Assembly: GCA_015063535.1 (NCBI GenBank)
Contig: SVTY01000007.1
Span: 1 to 36,195, forward strand
DNA from: Oscillospiraceae bacterium
GTDB taxonomy: Bacteria; Bacillota; Clostridia; Oscillospirales; CAG-272
DNA length: 36,195 bases
Direction: 5' to 3'
The position numbers and the translations under genes are program-made. The notes beneath the pieces were generated by a model. It saw only the letters and a program-made list of their open reading frames with translations. It did not search any database and was not told where the DNA came from. Shown here one piece after another: positions 1 to 8,800 of this stretch (the first letter of the stretch is position 1; every line of letters begins with the position of its first letter).

Positions 1-70
1 GTTTTGACTGGCAGGTCGAACTAATTATATCATATTTGGAGGATTTCCTCTCACCGGTTAACCTTTTTTG

Positions 71-93
71 AACCCCGCCACTATGGCGGGGTT
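71..93 (+). terminator. Rho-independent terminator hairpin of a gene upstream of the window
   Basis: A perfect 10-bp stem (71-80 with 84-93) with a 3-nt loop is followed by a T-rich tail (TTTTCGTTT). It would end a plus-strand transcript entering from the left edge. No coding sequence can be recognised in bases 1-70. Confidence 0.7.
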
Positions 94-102
94 TTCGTTT
101 AC

Positions 103-138
103 AAAAAGAAGGCGAAGAACCATCTTCGCCTTCTTTTT
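103..138. terminator. Bidirectional terminator after the cytidylate-kinase-like gene
   Basis: A perfect 16-bp inverted repeat (103-118 with 123-138) has a GC-rich core, a 4-nt loop, an A-run on one side and a T-run on the other, so it can work on both strands. It lies 5 bases past the stop of the minus-strand kinase gene and is its probable terminator. Confidence 0.85.
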
Positions 139-142
139 TTAT

Positions 143-763
143 TTACTGTCCCTGCTCCTCCAGCCACAAACGGACATACGCCGCCACAGGCTCCACCAGC
201 GACTTGATCTCCCGATCGGTGGTATTGATGCACAAATGATACCCCCGACGGTCGCCCCAAGGAATATCCGAGATCATGCTGTGATACCGCTTCCGATCCA
301 TGTCTACCTTGCGGATCTTCCGTTCCATCTCCCGCCCGCTCAGATGCTCATCCTCCGATGCCCGCTCCCGACAGCGTTGCAGCTTCGAGGGCATATCGGC
401 ATAGACAAACAGATTAAACGGACGAAATTCCCGCAGGATCACATCGGCGGCACGCCCCACGATCACACAGTTTCCCGCCGTAGCCAGCTCCCGCAACAGC
501 TTGTTCTGATCGGCAAACAAACGGCTCTCCCCCGCCATCAGTGCGGGAGAATAAGAAAAGGTGCGACCGAAATGCACGGGAAAATTCCGAAACATTCCGC
601 CCTCCAGCGCATAGGATACATACTGCTCATTCAGCTTGTTTTTTTCGGCAATGGCAGTCACGATCTCTCTGTCATAATATCCGTAGCCCAGCTCGTCCGC
701 CAAACGCTTGCCAAGCTCTCTGCCGCCGCTTCCGAATTCTCGGCTGATCGTAATAATTCCCAT
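143..763 (-). CDS. Cytidylate kinase-like family protein
   Basis: A 206-aa cytosolic P-loop kinase of the cytidylate kinase-like family. The N-terminus MGIITISREFGSGG holds the P-loop (EFGSGGRELGKRLA), followed by the YYDREI motif typical of this family. An internal VIVGRAAD strand and a late Arg-rich stretch (KRYHSMISDIPWGDRRGYHL) fit the lid and NMP-kinase fold. Members are usually about 200 aa. True substrates are mostly untested, so this should not be equated with the housekeeping cmk. The start at 763 is chosen because GGAGG sits 7 nt upstream. The longer open frame to 919 runs through the promoter and is unlikely. The gene is monocistronic and diverges from alaS. Confidence 0.85.
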   Translation of the reverse strand: MGIITISREFGSGGRELGKRLADELGYGYYDREIVTAIAEKNKLNEQYVSYALEGGMFRNFPVHFGRTFSYSPALMAGESRLFADQNKLLRELATAGNCVIVGRAADVILREFRPFNLFVYADMPSKLQRCRERASEDEHLSGREMERKIRKVDMDRKRYHSMISDIPWGDRRGYHLCINTTDREIKSLVEPVAAYVRLWLEEQGQ

Positions 764-803
764 ATCATCCCTCCATGATGTATTTGAACTCATTTCCATC
801 TTT

Positions 804-832
804 ATTATACACCATTTTCCGCCATTTGTCAA
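804..832 (-). promoter_or_regulatory. Sigma-A promoter of the kinase gene
   Basis: On the minus strand, TTGACA (827-832) and TATAAT (804-809) are separated by exactly 17 nt. Both hexamers match consensus, and the site lies about 40 nt upstream of the start codon at 763. Confidence 0.85.
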
Positions 833-912
833 GAGCCTGCCGCACAGCCCATGCCTGTTTCGATTTCTTTGCTCCGCAACGCAACAATCCCCGCAAAAAA
901 TCCCGAAACTGC

Positions 913-941
913 TTGACAACCCTCCTACAGCGTGATATAAT
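913..941 (+). promoter_or_regulatory. Sigma-A promoter of alaS
   Basis: TTGACA (913-918) and TATAAT (936-941) are separated by 17 nt, a perfect consensus promoter. The predicted transcript start near 948 leaves only about 43 nt of leader before the alaS start. That is too short for a T-box riboswitch. Confidence 0.88.
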
Positions 942-990
942 AATATAATGTATGATTCTGTAATTTTTTAGAAAGGCAAGGCTTCCTGCT

Positions 991-3624
991 ATGCAATGGA
1001 CATCTCTTAACGACCTTCGGGAAAAATATCTGTCCTTTTTTGAATCCAAAGGACATCTGCGTCTTCCCTCCTTCCCGCTGGTTCCCATCAACGACAAATC
1101 CCTTCTCCTGATCAATTCGGGCATGGCGCCCATGAAAAAATATTTTACGGGAGAAGAACAACCCCCCCGTACCCGTGTCACCACCTGTCAGAAGTGTATC
1201 CGTACACCCGACCTTGACCGAGTGGGACATACCGCACGTCACGGCACCTATTTTGAAATGCTGGGAAACTTCTCCTTCGGCGATTACTTTAAGAACGAAG
1301 CGATTCCGTGGGCTTGGGAGTTCCTGACCGAATGGCTGGAGATCCCCGCCGAGCTCCTTTGGCCCTCCATCTACGAAAAGGATGAGGAGGCCTTTGCAAT
1401 CTGGAACAAGAAGATCGGCGTTCCCGCCGAGCGCATCGTTCGTCTCGGCAAGGCAGATAACTTCTGGGAGCACGGCTCAGGTCCCTGCGGCCCCTGCTCT
1501 GAGATCTACTTCGACCGTGGCGAAAAATACGGATGCGGCTCTCCCGACTGTAAGCCAGGCTGTGACTGCGACCGCTTCATGGAGATCTGGAACAACGTCT
1601 TTACCCAGTTCAACAACGATGGGCAGGGCAACTACACCGAACTTCAGCAAAAAAACATTGATACCGGCATGGGACTGGAGCGTCTCGCCTGCGTCATGCA
1701 GGGCGTGGACAACCTGTTCGAGGTCGATACCGTCCGCAAGATCCTCAATACCGTCTGTGCCATTGCCGACAAAGCATACGGTGCCAATGCCAAGGATGAT
1801 ATTTCCATCCGTGTGGTCACCGACCATATCCGTTCGGCAACCTTTATGATCTGCGATGGCGTCATCCCCTCCAATGAGGGACGCGGCTACGTACTTCGCC
1901 GTATTCTGCGTCGTGCCTGCCGCTTCGGCAAGCTTCTCGGCATTCAGCGTGCCTTCCTGTGCGAGCTGTGCGAGGTCGTCATCGGTGAGAATATCGGTGC
2001 CTACCCCGAGCTTGGCGAAAAAAAGGCCTATATTCTGAAGGTCATCCGCAACGAAGAGGAACGCTTCGATGCCACCATCGATGCAGGTCTCAATATCCTA
2101 GGAACCATTATCGCCGAAGCAGAGCAGAGCGGACAAACGACCATCTCCGGCGAGGACGTCTTCCGTCTCTATGATACCTATGGCTTCCCCATGGATATCA
2201 CCAAGGAGATCGTTGAGGAGAAGGGTCTGACGATCGACGAAGAAACCTTCACCCTGCGTATGAAGGAGCAAAAGGAGCGTGCCCGTGCCGCACGAGGTAA
2301 TATCGGCGGTTGGGATGACGGCTCAAAGCAGCTTCTCTCCACCCTGCCCAAGACCGAGTTTTGCGGTTATGACCGAATGACCGCTGAAGCCAAGGTGCTT
2401 GCCATCATCGACGAATCTGCCTCCTTTGTAGACGAGTTCAGTGAGGGCGATTGCACCGTGATCCTTGATACCACACCCTTCTACGGCGAGGGCGGCGGAC
2501 AGGTCGGAGACATCGGTACGATCACAACGCCCAACGCCTCCTTGCACGTTACCGATACCAAAAAGACCGACGGTGTGTTCCTGCATATCTGCACGGTTGC
2601 AAGCGGCATACTGAAGGTCGGCGATCCCGTCACCGCAACGGTCAGCACTTCCGTGCGCCGTGCTACCATGCGTTGCCACTCGGCGTGTCACCTGTTGCAG
2701 GCAGCACTCCGTCAGGTACTGGGCAACCATGTAGAACAGGCAGGCTCCTACGTGTCGGGAGATCATGTCCGCTTTGACTTCACCCACTTCTCCGCCCTGA
2801 CGGCAGAGGAGCTGGCACAGGTCGAGACCATCGTCAACGAGCATATTTTGGCGGGCGAGACCATCACCATGACCGAAATGCCCATTGACGAAGCCAAAAA
2901 GCTGGGAGCAATGGCGCTGTTCGGCGAAAAATACGGAGCCATTGTCCGTGTAGTCCGCATGGGAGACTTTTCCACCGAATTTTGCGGCGGTACCCATATG
3001 GATAACACCGCAGGCATCGGTCTGTTCAAGATCACCTCGGAATCCTCAGTCGCCGCAGGCGTGCGACGGATCGAAGCGGTCACAGGCGAAGCCGTGCTGA
3101 AGCTTTTGGCAGAGCAGCAAGAACTGATCCGAGAGACCGCCGCCGAGCTTCGTTCTCAAAACCCCGCTGACATCGCCAAGCGCGCCGTACAGCTTCAAGG
3201 CGAATTGCGAGACATGAAGAAGGAGGTCGAGGCGCTCAACAGCAAGCTGGCGTCCGGCAAGCTGGATGCGATCCTTGGCTCTGCGGTACAGGTAGGCTCC
3301 GTTCGCCTAATCGCAGTGAAGCTCACCGACATGCAGCCGGATGCGGCAAGAAGCCTTGCCGATGATATCAAGGCAAATCATCCCGATGCCGTTGCCGTGC
3401 TGGCACTGGAAACACCCGATAAGCTGAATTTCTTAGCCGTTGCGGGAAAGGATGCGGTCGCCACAGGCGTTCATGCGGGCAAGCTGGTCGGTGCCGTTGC
3501 CGCCGTCACAGGCGGAAAGGGCGGCGGACGTCCCGACAACGCCATGGCAGGCGGTCAGGATCGCACCAAGATCGACGAAGCCCTTGCCTGTGCCGAAGCA
3601 CTCCTGAAAACCATGCTGAAATAA
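991..3624 (+). CDS. alaS: Alanyl-tRNA synthetase
   Basis: Full-length 877-aa class IIc synthetase that charges tRNA-Ala in the cytosol. The N-terminal aminoacylation domain carries the motif 1/2 region (RTRVTTCQKCIRTPDLDRVG, then HGTYFEMLGNFSFGDYFK) and a Cys-rich stretch before RFMEIWNNVF. A central editing domain has the HxxxH motif (HSACH) and the later CGGTH motif, which together bind zinc and clear mischarged Ser/Gly. The C-Ala domain ends with a coiled-coil segment and the glycine-rich GGKGGGRPDNA motif. The AAAGG-type ribosome site is somewhat distant (about 14 nt). It is transcribed alone from its own promoter and ended by a strong hairpin. Confidence 0.98.
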   Translation: MQWTSLNDLREKYLSFFESKGHLRLPSFPLVPINDKSLLLINSGMAPMKKYFTGEEQPPRTRVTTCQKCIRTPDLDRVGHTARHGTYFEMLGNFSFGDYFKNEAIPWAWEFLTEWLEIPAELLWPSIYEKDEEAFAIWNKKIGVPAERIVRLGKADNFWEHGSGPCGPCSEIYFDRGEKYGCGSPDCKPGCDCDRFMEIWNNVFTQFNNDGQGNYTELQQKNIDTGMGLERLACVMQGVDNLFEVDTVRKILNTVCAIADKAYGANAKDDISIRVVTDHIRSATFMICDGVIPSNEGRGYVLRRILRRACRFGKLLGIQRAFLCELCEVVIGENIGAYPELGEKKAYILKVIRNEEERFDATIDAGLNILGTIIAEAEQSGQTTISGEDVFRLYDTYGFPMDITKEIVEEKGLTIDEETFTLRMKEQKERARAARGNIGGWDDGSKQLLSTLPKTEFCGYDRMTAEAKVLAIIDESASFVDEFSEGDCTVILDTTPFYGEGGGQVGDIGTITTPNASLHVTDTKKTDGVFLHICTVASGILKVGDPVTATVSTSVRRATMRCHSACHLLQAALRQVLGNHVEQAGSYVSGDHVRFDFTHFSALTAEELAQVETIVNEHILAGETITMTEMPIDEAKKLGAMALFGEKYGAIVRVVRMGDFSTEFCGGTHMDNTAGIGLFKITSESSVAAGVRRIEAVTGEAVLKLLAEQQELIRETAAELRSQNPADIAKRAVQLQGELRDMKKEVEALNSKLASGKLDAILGSAVQVGSVRLIAVKLTDMQPDAARSLADDIKANHPDAVAVLALETPDKLNFLAVAGKDAVATGVHAGKLVGAVAAVTGGKGGGRPDNAMAGGQDRTKIDEALACAEALLKTMLK

Positions 3625-3644
3625 ACCGAATATTTTCCCAAAAA

Positions 3645-3690
3645 ACATGTGGGTCACGCAAACCGAATTGCATGACCCACATGTTTTATT
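3645..3690 (+). terminator. Terminator of alaS
   Basis: A 12-bp stem (3645-3656 with 3673-3684) encloses a 16-nt loop and is followed by TTTATTTTTT. An A-run precedes it, so it could also act on minus-strand transcripts leaving the ABC operon. Confidence 0.8.
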
Positions 3691-3711
3691 TTTTGAAATT
3701 TTTGAAAGGGC

Positions 3712-3743
3712 TTGGGAAAACTTTTTCTAAAAAGTTTTCCCAA
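3712..3743. repeat. Perfect 15-bp palindrome with a 2-nt loop
   Basis: The arms 3712-3726 and 3729-3743 are exact reverse complements around the dinucleotide CT. The hairpin sits 20 bases past the stop of the last ABC-operon gene. It has no T-run on the minus-strand side, so it is not a classical terminator, although it could protect the 3' end of the mRNA. It has the same design as the hairpin at 29028-29057. Confidence 0.75.
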
Positions 3744-3763
3744 ATTCTCCCTGCAACGGTCTC

Positions 3764-4888
3764 TTAATCCGCCGTCAAGCCGGAACGCTCAATACCCTGT
3801 ACCAGATATTTCTGACAGAAGAGGTACATCACGATCAACGGAGCAATCAGCATCAAGCCGCAGGTATTGCGGATCGCTGCATAATACAGATTCTGTCCGG
3901 CGTAATCCTTCGATAGCGATGCGGGAACATCAATGATGTCGGGCATCAGGATCGTTTCGGTATTGGTCGTAAAGAACAAGCCCGTATAGAAGTCATCCGT
4001 CCACTGCCAGGAGAAGGCAAACAGGAACACGGTAATCATCATAGGAACGGACAGCGGCAGAATAATGGTAAAGAAGGTGTGCATCACACCGGAACCGTCG
4101 ATATATGCCGATTCCTCCAGCTCATCCGGCACGCCTCTGAAGAACTGACGAAGCATAAAGATATACAAGCCATTCTTAAAGGCAAGTCCGCACAGAGACA
4201 TAATGATCAGCGGCCAATAGGTATTGGTCAGCGTCATTCCGTAGCCATCCTGGAACACCTTCGTCCACTCCTCGGTATCGGGAATGATATCCACCACACC
4301 CTCAAGGAAGGTGTTGCCAAACAACTCGATTCCGCCACCGTTCAAGAACTGAACGATTCCCAGAATGTCAAAGTCCAAGAACTTCATAAACAGGGAAAGC
4401 TGCAAGGTCTGGTGAGGAATGGTCAGCGAGAAGATCACTGCCAAGAACACAAGACCGTTCCCCTTGAATTTGAACTTTGCCAAGCCGTATGCCACAAAGC
4501 AGCAAATGAAGGTTTGGATCAAAGCCGTGCTTGCCGACAGCAACAGTGTGTTACCGAAGGCCTCTAAATAGTGATTTTCCGTCCAGATCGCCTTATACAT
4601 ATCCACCGAGAAATTCTTGGGGATCAGACGAACCGTCACATCCACAAAGTCATCGGGACCCATAAAGGAGCCGGCGATCTTGGAGAAGAACGGGAACAGA
4701 ACGATGTAGGCAATACCGATCAAAAGAATCAATCGGAAGATATACCAGATCACCCGCTTCAGGAAATAGAGGGAAAGGAACTTTGCCTTCAGTCTTTCTT
4801 TCAAAGGCGCCCGTTCGAAGTCCACACGGATCTTGTTCTTTGTTTCCTTGCGAACCTTGGGCTTATTTTCAATATTTTGTGCGTTCAT
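3764..4888 (-). CDS. Carbohydrate ABC transporter permease, MalG type (second pair)
   Basis: A 374-aa inner subunit of a sugar ABC importer and last gene of the locus. A long basic N-terminal tail (about 45 residues) precedes six predicted membrane spans. The cytoplasmic EAA loop, which docks to the ATPase, is at residues 257-278 (ELEESAYIDGSG... ILP). MalG-type permeases are usually 275-300 aa. The extra length comes from the N-terminal tail and an insertion at about residues 172-220, predicted to face outside. The start at 4888 has GAGGAGG upstream; an alternative start at 4945 overlaps the preceding gene and is less likely. Its partner is the MalF-type gene at 4899-5861. The substrate is unknown, presumably an oligosaccharide. 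Confidence 0.88.
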   Translation of the reverse strand: MNAQNIENKPKVRKETKNKIRVDFERAPLKERLKAKFLSLYFLKRVIWYIFRLILLIGIAYIVLFPFFSKIAGSFMGPDDFVDVTVRLIPKNFSVDMYKAIWTENHYLEAFGNTLLLSASTALIQTFICCFVAYGLAKFKFKGNGLVFLAVIFSLTIPHQTLQLSLFMKFLDFDILGIVQFLNGGGIELFGNTFLEGVVDIIPDTEEWTKVFQDGYGMTLTNTYWPLIIMSLCGLAFKNGLYIFMLRQFFRGVPDELEESAYIDGSGVMHTFFTIILPLSVPMMITVFLFAFSWQWTDDFYTGLFFTTNTETILMPDIIDVPASLSKDYAGQNLYYAAIRNTCGLMLIAPLIVMYLFCQKYLVQGIERSGLTAD

Positions 4889-4898
4889 TTCAACCTCC

Positions 4899-5861
4899 TC
4901 AATCCCGTCTCTGATAGAACACGAATGCCGAGAAGATACCGGCAACCAGTGCGATAATTCCGATGACGATCAGGAAGTACATCCACGCCATAGCAGAGCT
5001 GATGACGTTACCGTTGGGCTGATTGTACTGATCCGAAATAAATCTCATGACCACATTGGAATCGGTCGTAAAGGAGTCTATCACCGTATAGACTGCGTTC
5101 ACCAGGATCATCGGGCTGATCATCGGGAAGGTGATCTTCCAGAAGGTCTCCCATGAGGAAGCGCCATCGATCTGCACCGACTCATAAATAGCGGGAGAGA
5201 TCGACTGCAAGCCTGCCAGGAAGATCAGCATCTGTACACCGGAACGGTTGACGATATCATAAATGTTGTTGATCGCCGTCGTAACGTATTCCACCAATCC
5301 CTGACCGACTGCCATGCCGGAGAACATCTTTTCCACATCCATAGAAGAAACGATCTCCGAGGCAGTGCTCTCGCCGGATCCGTCATCAATTCCCTCTGCC
5401 CCCTCCATGTAATCGCCGAGGATATTCCCCGCCTCAATGGACTCCATAACACCCGTCGAAAGAATAACGGGAATGAAGAAGATGGCACGGAACACAGCAC
5501 GTCCCGCCATTTTCTGGTTCAGCAGGACCGCCATAAACAGCGAAAAGATCAGGATCATGGGAATGTCAAACACCATGTCTGCCAAACCGCTCAGCAACGT
5601 GGAAACATAGTTGGGGTTTTTAAACAGCGCATTCTCATAGTTCGCCCAACCCACAAATTCAAAGACCGGCTTGCTTCCGCCGCCTACAACCTTCATTTCA
5701 CAGAAGCTGTAGGTGATGGAATCAACGATAATGGGAAGATAGACCAACAAAAATCCAAGAACAAAAGGAAGAACAAAGATCCATCCCGCCCGTGCCTTCT
5801 TGCGTTCCAGAGAGGCAACCTTACGCTTTTTGGGCGCTTTTACTTTCATTTCACTTGTCAT
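4899..5861 (-). CDS. Sugar ABC transporter permease, MalF type (second pair)
   Basis: A 320-aa permease subunit with a basic N-terminal tail and about six membrane spans. The EAA loop is at residues 226-246 (YESVQIDGASSWETFWKITFP). An acidic, Ser/Gly-rich external loop at about residues 138-205 (containing GAEGIDDGSGESTASE) interrupts the usual spacing between membrane spans. This is unusual for MalF/UgpA-type subunits and suggests a contact surface for a binding protein or surface partner. AGGAGAGG precedes the ATG at 5861. It lies 18 bases after the DUF5696-type gene and 10 bases before its MalG-type partner, so all are probably co-transcribed. Confidence 0.88.
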   Translation of the reverse strand: MTSEMKVKAPKKRKVASLERKKARAGWIFVLPFVLGFLLVYLPIIVDSITYSFCEMKVVGGGSKPVFEFVGWANYENALFKNPNYVSTLLSGLADMVFDIPMILIFSLFMAVLLNQKMAGRAVFRAIFFIPVILSTGVMESIEAGNILGDYMEGAEGIDDGSGESTASEIVSSMDVEKMFSGMAVGQGLVEYVTTAINNIYDIVNRSGVQMLIFLAGLQSISPAIYESVQIDGASSWETFWKITFPMISPMILVNAVYTVIDSFTTDSNVVMRFISDQYNQPNGNVISSAMAWMYFLIVIGIIALVAGIFSAFVFYQRRD

Positions 5862-5879
5862 GCTTTACCTCTCCTTTCC

Positions 5880-8800
5880 TCAAGCTGCTCGCTCCAGCAC
5901 CAGATATCCGTATGCGTCGATCGTATAGGTACCCGCATGCTTGCCGTCCTTGATGGTAACCACCACACGGTAGTCATTGAAGTTCAAAAGGAAGGCAGTG
6001 CCGTTTTCGTAGACCTCATAGACAATGTTGTTGGGGTCGGAAACATAGCGGCTATCAACCGTATCTCCATCTCCGCCAACAGCTCCGGCACCACTGTTCG
6101 CTCCGGCACCTTCCTCATTTTTGTTCGTCTCGGGTGCCTGATACTCGGTAACGGTCATCAGCTTAGAAATGTCGGCAATGTCGTATTCAGCGACCGCCTT
6201 GTTGGTGTCATCCTTGACCTCGGTTTCCAAAACGACCGTTGCATCCTTCAGTGCTTTATACGCCGTAAAGGCATCGGCTACGGCAGTCTTTGCCTGTGCC
6301 GCATGATCGACAGCAGTCAAAGAAGCATACTGTGTTTCAAACTCTGCATCCAGCAGATCAAGAAGTGCTTCTCTGTACGCATCCTCAAAGGCTTGCTCTG
6401 CCTCTAACAGCTCAGCACCCGCCTTGGCATCGGCATACGCCTTCTTCACAGCATCCAGCTCATTCAGAACTGCGTTGACCGCCGTATACAGCTTGGTCAT
6501 CTGCTCATTCAGTGCCGCAGTAGCCTCCGTAGCAGCAGTCTTTGCCTTGTCTCTCATAACACGGGTACCGGTCTCTTTGTTTGTAACCAGATCCGATTTG
6601 TCACCGATCGTGGGATCATACTTATAATCCGCATGCTTCTTCTGCGCATCGCTGTACGCCTTGATCTTGGCATCAGCATCCGTAATTGCCTGATCCAGCG
6701 CAGTCTTTTGTGCCGTCACATTGGCGATCATCGCCGCCAGATTGCCGGACTTTCCTGCTGCCATGGCATCCTTTACCTTGACAACGCCGTTCTGAATTGC
6801 CAGCTTGGCATTCAGGATCTTAGACTGCTCTGCCTGGGTCTCGGCTTCCTTCTTGGCAGCCTCGGCGGCAATAGCATCCTTCACAGCTTGAATGGCATCT
6901 GCCTCCAGCTCATCCGCATCGGGAACACGAACGCCATCCAAGAATTCATGAACCTCAATGGTGCTGGTCTGCACATCCTTCAACAGCGCATTCAATTCGG
7001 TATACATGGAAACCATGTCCTCGAACCAAATGTCATACCGAACCGAGTAGTACTGGCTCAGAGTATGATACTCCTTCAGTGCGGCAGTATTCTGATACGA
7101 CAGAATGAAGTTCAGTGCGGCACCGTTCTCCAAGGATTTCAGGAATGCCAGCTCCAGATTACCCTCCATATTGATGGGCGTTCCTGCGATCTCCACATAT
7201 CCGTGAAGCACGATTCCGAGGAACGGAACGGCTGCGGAGGAAACCGAGAATCGGCTGGAATCCAAAGCAATATCGGTAATATGGTCCACGTACTTCCAGC
7301 AGTACGAATTACCGCCGGAGGTCATGATCTCGGCATCGGCAAACTGCTCCCGCAGATACGCAAACGCCTGAACGGTATATTCCTGACCGTCAGCGCGGTT
7401 GTAAGGCTCATCCTCATCAAAGTCCGAGTTCAGATAAGAGCCGAGAGTCGAAACCGAAATACCGATTGGCTCATATTTCTGATACTTCGGAGTAAATTTC
7501 TCATAGAAATGCTCAAAATATGCGGGAGAGATCGCCAGCTCGAAGTTGGTCACAAAAGTGTGCTTGGTTGCGCTGTACTCTCTCTTGGAGGTATATCGGT
7601 TGTCAATGGTCTTGACCGCATGCTTCTTCAGGGACAGACCGTCAAACATATAGTCGCCCGAGGTAAACACAAAGTCAAAGTCCGGGAACAGACCGAAGTC
7701 CTTTTCCTTGGCATAGGCAAGCAGATCCTCAAAATCCATATCGCCCTCTACCGCATTTTCCCACTTCAGCTTATACGGCATTCTCCGATTGGTCATACCG
7801 CCGTCGGTATACCCTGTCATAATGAAGTTGACATTCTGAATGCCTTCGCCTTCCAGATCCTCATACATGGTACGAATATCGTCAAAGCTGGTCAAGGGAG
7901 TCATAACATTGACAGGGATCGACAAAAATTTCTTTGTGGTTCTCACTGCGCCAAAGGTCTCAATGTACAGCGGGATATCCTCGCTCACATCCTCAGCAGT
8001 CAAACGGGTCAAAATCCCATTCTTCTCTAAATACGAGCGATACGCCTTTGCCATACCCACATAGGAGCACTCATAGAATTCGCTCATTTTCTTTTCTGCC
8101 GCCACATCTTCATCGGTCAGCATCATGTACCGAACCTTATAGTTGCCGGTATACTTCCGATCGGACACCACGGTCCATGTGGAGTTGGAGCCGACGGAGA
8201 TTGCATCCGCAAGATTGTAGGAGTCGGTAGGTCTGGGATAGACCGACATCTTAATCGCATTGTATTCACTGGTCTGACCGGCATGGAAGGAAGCCAACTC
8301 CAACAGGGAATCTCCCTCCTCCACGATGGCAACATAACCCCGATCCTTTTCGTAGCTTTGCGTCTCGACGACGTTGCCTTCTTCGTCAAGGATATTCTTG
8401 GTCAGCGTCTCTGTCTCGGTTACACCGAACACAGGATACCGAAGGGTCTCCTCATAGGTACCGGAGATCTCATGATACGCAAAATCCTGCCCGTAAAGCC
8501 TTCCCGTTACAAGCTGACGGGTTCCTAAAATCGCAATGTCCTTAAAGTCAAACAGCGTTCCCGAACCGTCAGGGAAGAAGGTATACCCGGGATTGGGGTT
8601 GGTTCCCGCACCGATATAGGGAAGGATATCGATACTGTCAAGGCGATATGCCGACTCATTGAACCGAATGCCGCCTGCAGCCAGCCGCACCACGAGCCCT
8701 GTGTCCTCCAGCGTGTATTCCAACGCCATTTTGAACAAGGGAGAGCTTTCATTCTCAGCCTCATATTCCACATACCGATGTGCCTCATCCAGGTCCTCAA

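Noticed and set aside
1-70. Remnant of an rRNA or tRNA at the left edge
   Set aside because: A GGTCGAAC string hinted at one, but the 70 bases match no rRNA 3' end or tRNA arm that I can recognise.
948-990. T-box riboswitch upstream of alaS
   Set aside because: The promoter at 913-941 leaves only about 43 nt of leader, far too short for a T-box, and no T-box core motif is visible.
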